A program made the position numbers and the translations under genes. The notes under the pieces were generated by a model that worked only from the letters and a program-made list of their open reading frames with translations, did no database searches and was not told the DNA's origin. Below are positions 25,820 to 33,239 of a stretch of 46,525 bases of DNA, piece after piece (the stretch's first letter is position 1; every line of letters begins with the position of its first letter). The DNA comes from Pelomonas sp. KK5 (GTDB lineage Bacteria > Pseudomonadota > Gammaproteobacteria > Burkholderiales > Burkholderiaceae_C), in assembly GCF_001984095.1 (NCBI RefSeq), contig NZ_LYVQ01000018.1:1-46525 (forward strand), given 5' to 3'.

Positions 25820-26902
25820 ATGTCAAAACACCAGATCTTTCTCGTGCATGGCATGGGGAATTTCGAGGCCGGCTGGTCCGAAGTGATACGCAAGCGTCTT
25901 CTGGATGCCTTCGCGCAATACCCGGCCCTCAAGGATGGCGGCTTCGCCGATGCCTTTGAGTTCAAGGAGATCCTCTACAACGACACGTTTGAGGCTTGGC
26001 GAAAGCAGTGGCGCGAGGACGCCCAGGCAGCCGCCAATGCGTTGACCGCAGTTGGTGCCAGCAGCGACGCCGTCCAAAAGCTGATCGAGGCTGCCGGTGC
26101 GCCCGGCGGCGGGGGCTTCATTGCGACACACGTACTGGACGTTGTCGCCTTCCGTTTTCTCACTCCCATCGCGCAGACGGTGAGCCGCAGCGTGCAGGCG
26201 CAGATCCTGGGTCACATCAAAGCCTTCCCAGTCAACGACACGCCACGCTATTCGATCATTGCCCACTCGCTGGGCACATCAGTGGTCTACGAAACCTTCC
26301 ACCAGATGCTCACCCAGGTCGTCGACGGCGGCCTCCTGACGCCAGCGTTCCGGCCAGACAACGTCTTCATGGTAGCCAACACTGCCAAACTGCTGTGGAA
26401 CCGTGGCGAGGGCACTGCCTATCCGACTGTCCTCTCGCCCGACCTCATCGACAACAGCGGACTGTGCTTTCGCTTTTGCAACTTCCGCCACGCGCTGGAT
26501 CCGGTGCCTGCAGTCGACAGGTTCAATCCTCCAGACGACTGGTTTGCTCCAAGCGCCCCACGCTCGACTGTTTACCGGGATGACCTCATACCCGCCGGCG
26601 ATGTGCAGGACATCAACGTGCACGCGTTCGAACACTATTTGAGTCATCCGATCGTGCATGTTCCCATCCTTCGCATATTGACGGGCTTCGACAAGGGCGT
26701 TAGCAAGGCCGAGATGGATGATGCCATCGAGAAATGGCGAGCCAAGACCCTCTCAGCTCAGAAGCTTGCCAAGGCCAAGATCGATCTGACAGCACTGGCC
26801 GTCAAGGTGGCCACGCAGGCTTTCGGCGACGAGATCGCCATGTTGGCTGCAGTGCGCAAGTTGGCGGTCGGAAGTGCCTTGCGCGATGGAGAGACGCCAT
26901 GA
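25820..26902 (+). CDS. Alpha/beta-hydrolase (lipase/esterase-like), first gene of the protease-STAND operon
   Basis: The 360-residue protein starts at ATG 25820, with GGGGAG six bases upstream. It opens with IFLVHGMGNF (the HG oxyanion-hole strand) and has the nucleophile elbow IIAHSLGTS, Ser150. Likely partners are Asp228 in FRHALDPVP and a His among NVHAFEHYLSH (269-277). There is no signal peptide, so it acts inside the cell or at the membrane face. Families like this include lipases, thioesterases and serine hydrolases; the substrate is unknown. Its stop overlaps the next start (ATGA). As first gene of an operon with trypsins, a phospholipase D-like protein and a STAND NTPase, it could be one of the effectors, or mature a lipid signal. 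Confidence 0.8.
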   Translation: MSKHQIFLVHGMGNFEAGWSEVIRKRLLDAFAQYPALKDGGFADAFEFKEILYNDTFEAWRKQWREDAQAAANALTAVGASSDAVQKLIEAAGAPGGGGFIATHVLDVVAFRFLTPIAQTVSRSVQAQILGHIKAFPVNDTPRYSIIAHSLGTSVVYETFHQMLTQVVDGGLLTPAFRPDNVFMVANTAKLLWNRGEGTAYPTVLSPDLIDNSGLCFRFCNFRHALDPVPAVDRFNPPDDWFAPSAPRSTVYRDDLIPAGDVQDINVHAFEHYLSHPIVHVPILRILTGFDKGVSKAEMDDAIEKWRAKTLSAQKLAKAKIDLTALAVKVATQAFGDEIAMLAAVRKLAVGSALRDGETP

Positions 26903-28095
26903 GGATTCGGTTCGGGCGCGCACCTGCGCTGGCCACGCTCGCAAGTTTCTTCTTCATCGGCGGAAGCGCCTTCGCAGCGGGCCAGTGCCCATTTCCAGAC
27001 GCCACAACGGCCGTGGCGAACTACGACGCCGCGCTGGCCCGGCTCAAGTTGCCGGATTGCCTGGGTGACCGGAAGGAGGACAAGGCACCCGTTGTCGCCC
27101 GATTTGACGAACTGACGAATCAACCGATCAACCTCGGACAGACAGAGCGGCTGATCGCTGCCGTTGACGCGTTGACTGGCGAGGCAGAGGCGCGGGCCAG
27201 CGAATCGGGGCCGTTGCAGGAAGATTGGAGGGCCATGCTGCAAGAGTTCCGTAATGTCCGGGCCCAACTGGGAACGTTGGGCTCGGTGCAGTCCAAGGTT
27301 GGGTGGCTAGCGACAGGCAGCGAAGCGGTTCCTGCAAAGTGGCGGAAGGTGTCCGCCGGCATGATGCCGGTTAAGGTTGCAGGGCGCGACGTAGATTTCC
27401 TGAAGTCCATCGGTTGCACGAACAATGCACCCTGTGACGCCTTCCAGAGTCAACTGGATCTGGTACGTTTGGCGAATCTCATGGCGCGCCTGGCCGGATA
27501 CCTGCAGTCCCCATCTTTGGCCGATCAATATGCCGATGCCAAGCTGGCTCTTGCGCAGTGGGAAGCCTATCGAACCAAGGCGCACCACCAGTACATCTGG
27601 GAGGTCTGGGTCAACGGCCTAGCGATGGGCAAGGACCTTTGCCCGGTGGATGCCGGAACCGGCATGAAGATGGGTTTCTGCAAGGTACCGCAGAGCCAAT
27701 GGATTCTGCTTCATCCAGACGCCGCGTTGCGCTTCTCAAATTCGGCGACGAAGTCATCTGAGCTCAAGCCTGCGTTGCTCGTGGAGATCCTTGGGCGCTA
27801 CAGCTGGAATTGGAAGGCGGTCAATGGCAGTCCCAGCGCAGAAATGGAATCGCGCATGGGCTACTCGCTCGCCGCGACCTACACCTCCACGAACAACGAG
27901 AAGGCCTGGGGTTTCGGTCCCATGGTCCATTTGGGTGATTACTCGTTCGCGCTGACCAAGGCGCGCGGCGGTGGGCGTTGGAGCGTTGTGGTCAACATAC
28001 CGCTTGCCGACAAAGTCTTTGCTCGCAAGCAAGAGTACGTCGATGCCTTGCAGAAGGTTAAGAAGGAAGGCCTTGCTGACCTGCTTATCAAATGA
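26899..28095 (+). CDS. Secreted hypothetical protein
   Basis: The 398-residue protein begins with a signal peptide (MRIRFGR, a hydrophobic core with LASFFFIGG, then SAFAAG before QCPF), so it is exported to the periplasm or outer membrane. The mature part is helical (EAEARASESGPLQEDWRAML) and then beta-rich (YSWNWKAVNGS, YSFALTKARGGGRWSVVV), with Cys pairs that could form disulfides. I do not recognise a family. Its ATG overlaps the hydrolase stop by four bases. An exported protein in a cytoplasmic NTPase operon suggests that the system watches or damages the cell envelope. Confidence 0.75.
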   Translation: MRIRFGRAPALATLASFFFIGGSAFAAGQCPFPDATTAVANYDAALARLKLPDCLGDRKEDKAPVVARFDELTNQPINLGQTERLIAAVDALTGEAEARASESGPLQEDWRAMLQEFRNVRAQLGTLGSVQSKVGWLATGSEAVPAKWRKVSAGMMPVKVAGRDVDFLKSIGCTNNAPCDAFQSQLDLVRLANLMARLAGYLQSPSLADQYADAKLALAQWEAYRTKAHHQYIWEVWVNGLAMGKDLCPVDAGTGMKMGFCKVPQSQWILLHPDAALRFSNSATKSSELKPALLVEILGRYSWNWKAVNGSPSAEMESRMGYSLAATYTSTNNEKAWGFGPMVHLGDYSFALTKARGGGRWSVVVNIPLADKVFARKQEYVDALQKVKKEGLADLLIK

Positions 28096-28166
28096 CCCGC
28101 GGCGCGAAAGCGACAACGAGGTCCGCACGCAAGGCGCGGAGGAAGCTGGTCTAGAGGGGGAGAGCC

Positions 28167-29198
28167 ATGAATACGTTGCGGACGTCCGATGCGCTGTTGG
28201 TTTTCTTCCTGGGCCTGCCGCTCGTTGCGGCGGGCGCTGACGATCGAAGTGCAGCAGACACCCCGATCTCGATGACCGCTGGCGAGGAGAAGGAAATCTG
28301 CGTTGGGGTGAACGCACAAATCAAGGAAGTGCCCAAGTACGGGACATTGCGAACAGCGGGAGACTCCTCCAAGGGAACGCCAGTCCAGGTGTTCTATAAG
28401 GCCGCCGAAGCTGCGACCGCAGTCAGCGACAAGCTGACCTGTGCGGCCGGCGCCGACGAAAAGAAGTTGACCATCGAGGTCATCCCCAAAGGGCGCAACA
28501 ACACGACTGGATTCAGCGACGACGTGTATCCCGAGGCCTTCAAAGCCCTGTTCCTCTTGCTCGTCGTGGCGACCGTACTCGAGTCTGCGCTGGCCATCCT
28601 CTTCAACTGGCGTCCGTTCGTCGAGACCTTCAATGCCCGGGCTGTGCGGCCGCTGGTCTCGTTAGCTGCGTCGATGTTCCTGGTATTTCAGTTCAAGCTT
28701 GACATCGTGACGGGCCTGGCGAAGCTAATCTCGCCGCAGGTTCCCGCGCTCGACTGGACCGGTGCGATTCTGACAGCGATGGTGCTCGCAGGTGGCAGCG
28801 CAGCGGTCAACCACCTCATGGTGTCACTTGGTTTCCGCCAGTTGCGCACACCTGAGAACACTACGCCGACGCCGCCAGCGGGCAAAGGCTGGATCTCGGT
28901 CAGTATCGTTCGCACGGAGTCAATCAAGGGGCCTGTCGTAGTTTGCATTGGCGTGGACTCGGGCACGGGAGTGCCTGTCGTCGCCAGCTTGGACGATTCG
29001 ACCCGCGCCGGGTTGCGCTACTTCCTACGTGACCGTGGACGATTTCCTGCCTGGGGCGGCTATGCCATGAAGACTGGCGACAAGGTGACCGTCAAGGTGA
29101 GTGCGAAGCGCGCGGACGGGACGGGGGAAGTCGATGACACGTGGGGGCCCGAAGTAATAGGGGAAGGCGCGATCATCGACCTCAAGTTCACCATCTGA
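28167..29198 (+). CDS. Membrane protein with N-terminal signal sequence and central transmembrane helices
   Basis: The 343-residue protein starts after a strong GGGGGAGAG site. Residues 1-~23 form a signal peptide (LLVFFLGLPLVAAGA). Residues ~25-115 are a polar, probably periplasmic, domain. About four hydrophobic segments follow, ~123-145 (FKALFLLLVVATVLESALAILF), ~157-175 (VRPLVSLAASMFLVFQF), a segment near VTGLAKLI and ~196-222 (AILTAMVLAGGSAAVNHLMV). A C-terminal soluble domain (~240-343, GWISVSIVR to DLKFTI) looks beta-rich. No family is recognised. It likely anchors the operon's machinery to the inner membrane and links the secreted protein to the proteases. Confidence 0.75.
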   Translation: MNTLRTSDALLVFFLGLPLVAAGADDRSAADTPISMTAGEEKEICVGVNAQIKEVPKYGTLRTAGDSSKGTPVQVFYKAAEAATAVSDKLTCAAGADEKKLTIEVIPKGRNNTTGFSDDVYPEAFKALFLLLVVATVLESALAILFNWRPFVETFNARAVRPLVSLAASMFLVFQFKLDIVTGLAKLISPQVPALDWTGAILTAMVLAGGSAAVNHLMVSLGFRQLRTPENTTPTPPAGKGWISVSIVRTESIKGPVVVCIGVDSGTGVPVVASLDDSTRAGLRYFLRDRGRFPAWGGYAMKTGDKVTVKVSAKRADGTGEVDDTWGPEVIGEGAIIDLKFTI

Positions 29199-29261
29199 GT
29201 GGTGGACAGATGGGATCTCGCAGGCAAGTCCAACTCGTTAATCACAGTTTGCGAGGCCTCC

Positions 29262-30410
29262 ATGACTGATGACGATGCTGAACAACGTGTCAACCGCCAT
29301 GCACAGTGGTTGAACAAGCTGGCACAGCGCGATCCCAAGCTACATGCGCAGCTGATGGCCAAAGGGAGGCGCTTGGTTCGGGAACGCCATGCTTCTTCGG
29401 CCCCGGCTGCCGAGGACGGCATCACACTGGAGAGCACGGGCGGCGACGAGGTCTTTGACGACTTCGTTCTGGAGACCCTGGTCCGCGAAGGCCGCCCGGC
29501 ACTGATGGTCCAGCACAACGCCATCCAGTTCAGCGGCACGCAAGCGGATGTCGAGGCCCGTAGCATCCTCGAGGAACTGCGGGCGGCCGCGCCGACCATT
29601 GAACCCTGGTTGCCCAACATCGGCCGCATCGATGTTGCCAACTATGCGGGCAACCTGCCTTTCCTCGGCACCGGGTGGCAGGTGGCCCCCGGGATCTTGG
29701 TGACCAACCGTCACGTAGCGGAACTGATGGCCAAAGCCGGTTCGGAGGGTTTCGTCTTCAAGCCCGGGCGCTTCGGCGACAGGCTCGTCGCCACGGTCGA
29801 TTACCGGCACGAGCATGCCGTTCCCGACACCGCGGTCGCGGCGATCAAGCGCGTCCTGTGGATTGAACCCAACGAGCAGAAGGCGGACATCGCCTTCCTC
29901 GAAGTGGGGGAGACAAACGGACGGACCGGAGGCAGACACCTGATCCTGGCGGACCACGACGCCCAGGACGGTGATTCCGTCGTTGTGATCGGTTATCCCG
30001 CACGCGCACCGGACTACGTCATTCCGGATCAGTCCTGGATGGACCGTGTCTTCGGCGGTACCTACGACATCAAGCGCATCGCGCCGGGCCTGATGGGGCC
30101 GACGAGCCGCGGCTGGGCCACCCACGATTGCTCGACGCTGGGCGGCAACTCCGGGGCAGTGGTCATGGACATGGGAAGCGGCCATGCGGTCGCGTTGCAT
30201 TTTGCGGGCCTGTACCGGGTAGAGAACTACGCCGTCCCCGCGTCGGAGATCCGGCGTTACCTGGACCGGGCACCCTGGCGCGAGGCCCGGCCTTCCGGGT
30301 CCACGCCCCCGCCGCTGAGTCCCCCCCTCCAATGCCCGTCTCGGAGGCGCTGTTGCCGTCACCTGGTGGGAACCTCCCCGCCAGCTCCGGCGTGCGCAAG
30401 CTGTCGCTGA
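29262..30410 (+). CDS. Trypsin-like serine protease 1 of the operon
   Basis: The 382-residue protein starts at ATG 29262 with GAGG upstream. Residues 1-~110 are a helical N-terminal part (NRHAQWLNKLAQRDPKLHAQL, with a heptad-like look). A trypsin core follows with an apparently full triad: His151 in LVTNRHVAE, Asp209 in KADIAFLEV and Ser297 in STLGGNSGAV. No signal peptide or PDZ domain is seen. The last ~45 residues are Pro/Arg-rich and are encoded in the region that overlaps the next gene by 79 bases. The fold matches trypsin domains fused or coupled to NTPases in bacterial conflict systems. Substrates are unknown; candidates are other products of the operon or host proteins. Confidence 0.85.
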   Translation: MTDDDAEQRVNRHAQWLNKLAQRDPKLHAQLMAKGRRLVRERHASSAPAAEDGITLESTGGDEVFDDFVLETLVREGRPALMVQHNAIQFSGTQADVEARSILEELRAAAPTIEPWLPNIGRIDVANYAGNLPFLGTGWQVAPGILVTNRHVAELMAKAGSEGFVFKPGRFGDRLVATVDYRHEHAVPDTAVAAIKRVLWIEPNEQKADIAFLEVGETNGRTGGRHLILADHDAQDGDSVVVIGYPARAPDYVIPDQSWMDRVFGGTYDIKRIAPGLMGPTSRGWATHDCSTLGGNSGAVVMDMGSGHAVALHFAGLYRVENYAVPASEIRRYLDRAPWREARPSGSTPPPLSPPLQCPSRRRCCRHLVGTSPPAPACASCR

Positions 30411-32089
30411 GCATTCCCTTGCAGATCGACGTCTGCGTCGGCCCGGTCGATTTCCTAGAGGTCCGAAACGCGATCCTGACGGCCGGCGCGCCTGGCGCCC
30501 CCCCATTGTCCGACGCCGATCAGGCGGCCCGATCGCTGGCGCGCATGCTCGACGAAGTGTCCGGGGTTCATGCGGTGCGTGCAGGAGCCCTCATCGCCGA
30601 TGGACGTCTGGCGGCGTCCGGTCTGGTCGTCTCAGCACATCCAGCGCGCATCCACGCGATCGAGGCCGTGGCGCCGCGAAGCTTCCAGGGATTCGAGGTC
30701 GTAGTCGAACCGGCTTCCGTGCTGGACCAACTGGGTAGAGTGCAGGGAACGATGGCGGCCGAAGCTACCGCTTCGTCGATCGCGTACAACGACGCTGACC
30801 GGCGCGGCGAAGCGTTCCGCTTCAAGTGGCTGAACGAGGAGATGACGCTAACCCTGCACGTCGGGCCGGAACGCAGCTGGACGCAGTTGGCGGCCTTCCT
30901 GGCCGGGACACGCGAACGGCTCGTGTCGTCGATCTACGAATTCCATGCCGCGCACATTGCCGGCGCGGTGAGCGGGAAGCTCGATGAGGGCATCGATCTG
31001 AAGCTGGTGGCCGCGCGGCAGACACGCAACCCCGCCAGCGGCAAGATCGCCGAGGGTGACTTCGATCGCAGGAAGACCTTCGCGGACTGGGAACGCCGCC
31101 ATCCGGACAACTTCGAGAACATCTACGTCCCGATCGGCCGCCGTGGATTGGTCGCTAACTCGTACCACATCAAGGTCAGCGTGCGCGACGAGCAGGATGT
31201 CTGGCTCTCCAGCGGCAACTGGAAACGTGCCAGCCAGCCGCTGATCGACGACGCGGACCTGGACGATCCGCGCGCGACCTCGCGCGCCGGCAACCGGGAA
31301 TGGCACGTCAGCCTGAGCAACCGGAAGCTGGCCGACCTGTTCCGCAACCACATCCTGGAGGATCTGCGGGTCTGCCGGGACGAACTCGGCGGGTTGCTTG
31401 AAGCCGTCGAGGACCCAGTCATGGTCGACGTCCCGGCCGTCCTCGAAGAGGCTGTGGTGCTGGAGGCCGTGGCCGAGCGCGTCTTCGAGCCGCTAGACAT
31501 CGGACCACGGCGGGTGCGGGTGAAGCCCCTGCTGACGCCGGACCGCCAAGGCAAGGTCTTCACCGAGGCGGTGCTGGCCCTGATCGAATCGGCCGAGGAA
31601 CAGCTCCTCTTCCAGAACCAGTACATCAGCTTCGCCGGGGTGACCTCGGGCAACCTGAAGGTCCTGGTCGACGCGATCACGCGCAAGTCCCGGGTCCTGG
31701 AAGACTGCCGCCTCATCCTGCGCAGCGGCGGCGACGGTTTCCTCGACGACATGCGGGCGCTCAAGCGCAACGGCCTCGATGTCGAGCGTTGCGTGAAGCG
31801 CCTGGCCAATACCCACACCAAGGGCATCGTGGTCGACGGCCATCGCGTGCTGATCGGCAGCCACAACTGGAGCTCTGACGGCGTCACGCTCAACCGCGAT
31901 GCCAGCCTCATCTTCGACGACCGCGAGGTCGCCGCCTATTTCCTGGAGGTGTTCGAGGCCGACTGGATGCGGGCAAACGCGGTGAAGTTCGAAGCCCTGC
32001 AACCGGAAGCGGCGCCGCGGCTGGCCAAAGGGGATGCGCCGCCGCCGGGCTTCGTGCGCATGAGCCTGGCCGAGTACCTCGAACGCTAG
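30332..32089 (+). CDS. Phospholipase D-family protein with two intact HKD motifs
   Basis: The 585-residue protein uses an ATG inside the protease gene's tail; the frame is open earlier but is only the shadow of that gene, and no Shine-Dalgarno precedes the ATG, so coupling or a slightly later start is possible. The N-terminal ~160 residues are unrecognised. HKD motif 1 is H279-x-K281-x4-D286 (YHIKVSVRD), followed by LSSGNW. Motif 2 is H495-x-K497-x4-D502 (THTKGIVVD), followed by IGSHNW. Both are complete, so a two-lobed active enzyme is likely. PLD-family enzymes hydrolyse phospholipids or cut nucleic acid. Lacking a signal peptide, it acts inside the cell. It lies between two trypsin genes. 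Confidence 0.85.
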   Translation: MPVSEALLPSPGGNLPASSGVRKLSLSIPLQIDVCVGPVDFLEVRNAILTAGAPGAPPLSDADQAARSLARMLDEVSGVHAVRAGALIADGRLAASGLVVSAHPARIHAIEAVAPRSFQGFEVVVEPASVLDQLGRVQGTMAAEATASSIAYNDADRRGEAFRFKWLNEEMTLTLHVGPERSWTQLAAFLAGTRERLVSSIYEFHAAHIAGAVSGKLDEGIDLKLVAARQTRNPASGKIAEGDFDRRKTFADWERRHPDNFENIYVPIGRRGLVANSYHIKVSVRDEQDVWLSSGNWKRASQPLIDDADLDDPRATSRAGNREWHVSLSNRKLADLFRNHILEDLRVCRDELGGLLEAVEDPVMVDVPAVLEEAVVLEAVAERVFEPLDIGPRRVRVKPLLTPDRQGKVFTEAVLALIESAEEQLLFQNQYISFAGVTSGNLKVLVDAITRKSRVLEDCRLILRSGGDGFLDDMRALKRNGLDVERCVKRLANTHTKGIVVDGHRVLIGSHNWSSDGVTLNRDASLIFDDREVAAYFLEVFEADWMRANAVKFEALQPEAAPRLAKGDAPPPGFVRMSLAEYLER

Positions 32090-32096
32090 GGCGGGC

Positions 32097-33239
32097 ATGG
32101 ACGGCTACGACGCGCTCCTGGCGACCACGCGGCGACTGCTGTCGGCGGGCGGAGCCTTGCAGTCGATCGACGGGAGCGAACAGATCGACCGGGCCCAGCT
32201 GAAGCAAGGGGTGGTCCGCCATCTGGCGCGCCTGCATCCGGCCAACCCGACCAGCTTAGAGGCCGCGGCCCAGACCGTCCTCGACGCCGCGGACCGTGGC
32301 CTCGACGGCTCGGCGCCGCAGGGCGACGCCGCGGTACGGGAGTTCGTGCATGATGCGCTCGAGGTCATCGTCCAGGTGATCGGCCGTCCAGCCCTGCGCA
32401 TGCCGCTCGGCAAGGTGCAGTCGCCGGACAACGCCAGCAGGGGCAACGAGCTCTGGACCGCCTGGCTCGGCACGCATCGCAAGCAGGTCGACAAGGCGGC
32501 CGCGTCGGTGGCGAAGCTGTACCGCGTCTTCGCCAACGGCAAGGAGACGCACATCGGCACCGGATGGCGTCTGGGCGCCGACCTGATCGTGACGAACCGG
32601 CACGTGGCAGAACTGCTGGTCGCCGACGCCGGGTTGCCGGTGGCGGCCTGGTCCCTCGACCCGCGCTGGACCTGCGTCGCCGACTTCGGTGCCACCGACG
32701 GGCCCGCAACGCCGCTGCGTTTTGCCGCGAATGCGCTGCTGGCCTGTGCGCCAGAGCCCGCGATCGATCTGGCGGTGCTGAGGCTGGCGCCGAACGGCGC
32801 GATGTTGCCGAATGCGCTGGTGGTGTCCGACGACGAGTCCTTGCTGGGCGCCTACTCGGGCGGTCCGACACCGACCTTCGAAGGGCAGCCGGTGTACGCG
32901 GTCGGTCATCCGCTGCAGCGCCTGGCGGGCAGCGAGGTGCTGTTCGTCTTCGGAGACGCCGACGGCCGCAAGCGCTGCTCGCCCGGCCGGACCACGGCCT
33001 TGCGCGAGGGCGCGACGAACTTCGAACACGACTGTTCGACCTTGCGCGGCAACTCCGGGTCGCCGATCTTCGACCTCTACACCCACCAGGTGCTGGGCAC
33101 GCACCGAGGGGGACGGTCTTCCGATCCGGAGGGCATCATCGGGGATGCGAACGCGGCGGTGGCCGTGTCGCGACTGGTCACCCATGCCATGGGAAACATC
33201 CTCAAGAAAGGCATCGTCGAGCAGCATGGCCAAGCCTAG
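32097..33239 (+). CDS. Trypsin-like serine protease 2 of the operon
   Basis: The 380-residue protein starts 7 bases after the PLD stop. Residues 1-~130 are a helical domain (ALLATTRRLLSAGG, VDKAAASVAKLYRV), possibly an effector-associated or adaptor domain. The trypsin core has His169 in LIVTNRHVAE, Asp224 in IDLAVLRL and Ser320 in STLRGNSGSP. The TNRHVAEL and CSTLxGNSG blocks are nearly identical to those in protease 1, so the two are likely paralogues that arose by duplication and then diverged. It has no export signal. Its 3' end overlaps the next gene by 14 bases. Confidence 0.85.
   Translation: MDGYDALLATTRRLLSAGGALQSIDGSEQIDRAQLKQGVVRHLARLHPANPTSLEAAAQTVLDAADRGLDGSAPQGDAAVREFVHDALEVIVQVIGRPALRMPLGKVQSPDNASRGNELWTAWLGTHRKQVDKAAASVAKLYRVFANGKETHIGTGWRLGADLIVTNRHVAELLVADAGLPVAAWSLDPRWTCVADFGATDGPATPLRFAANALLACAPEPAIDLAVLRLAPNGAMLPNALVVSDDESLLGAYSGGPTPTFEGQPVYAVGHPLQRLAGSEVLFVFGDADGRKRCSPGRTTALREGATNFEHDCSTLRGNSGSPIFDLYTHQVLGTHRGGRSSDPEGIIGDANAAVAVSRLVTHAMGNILKKGIVEQHGQA

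Noticed and set aside
29340-30506. Minus-strand open frame opposite protease 1
   Set aside because: Antisense shadow with no motif or ribosome site, lying entirely over the protease/PLD genes.
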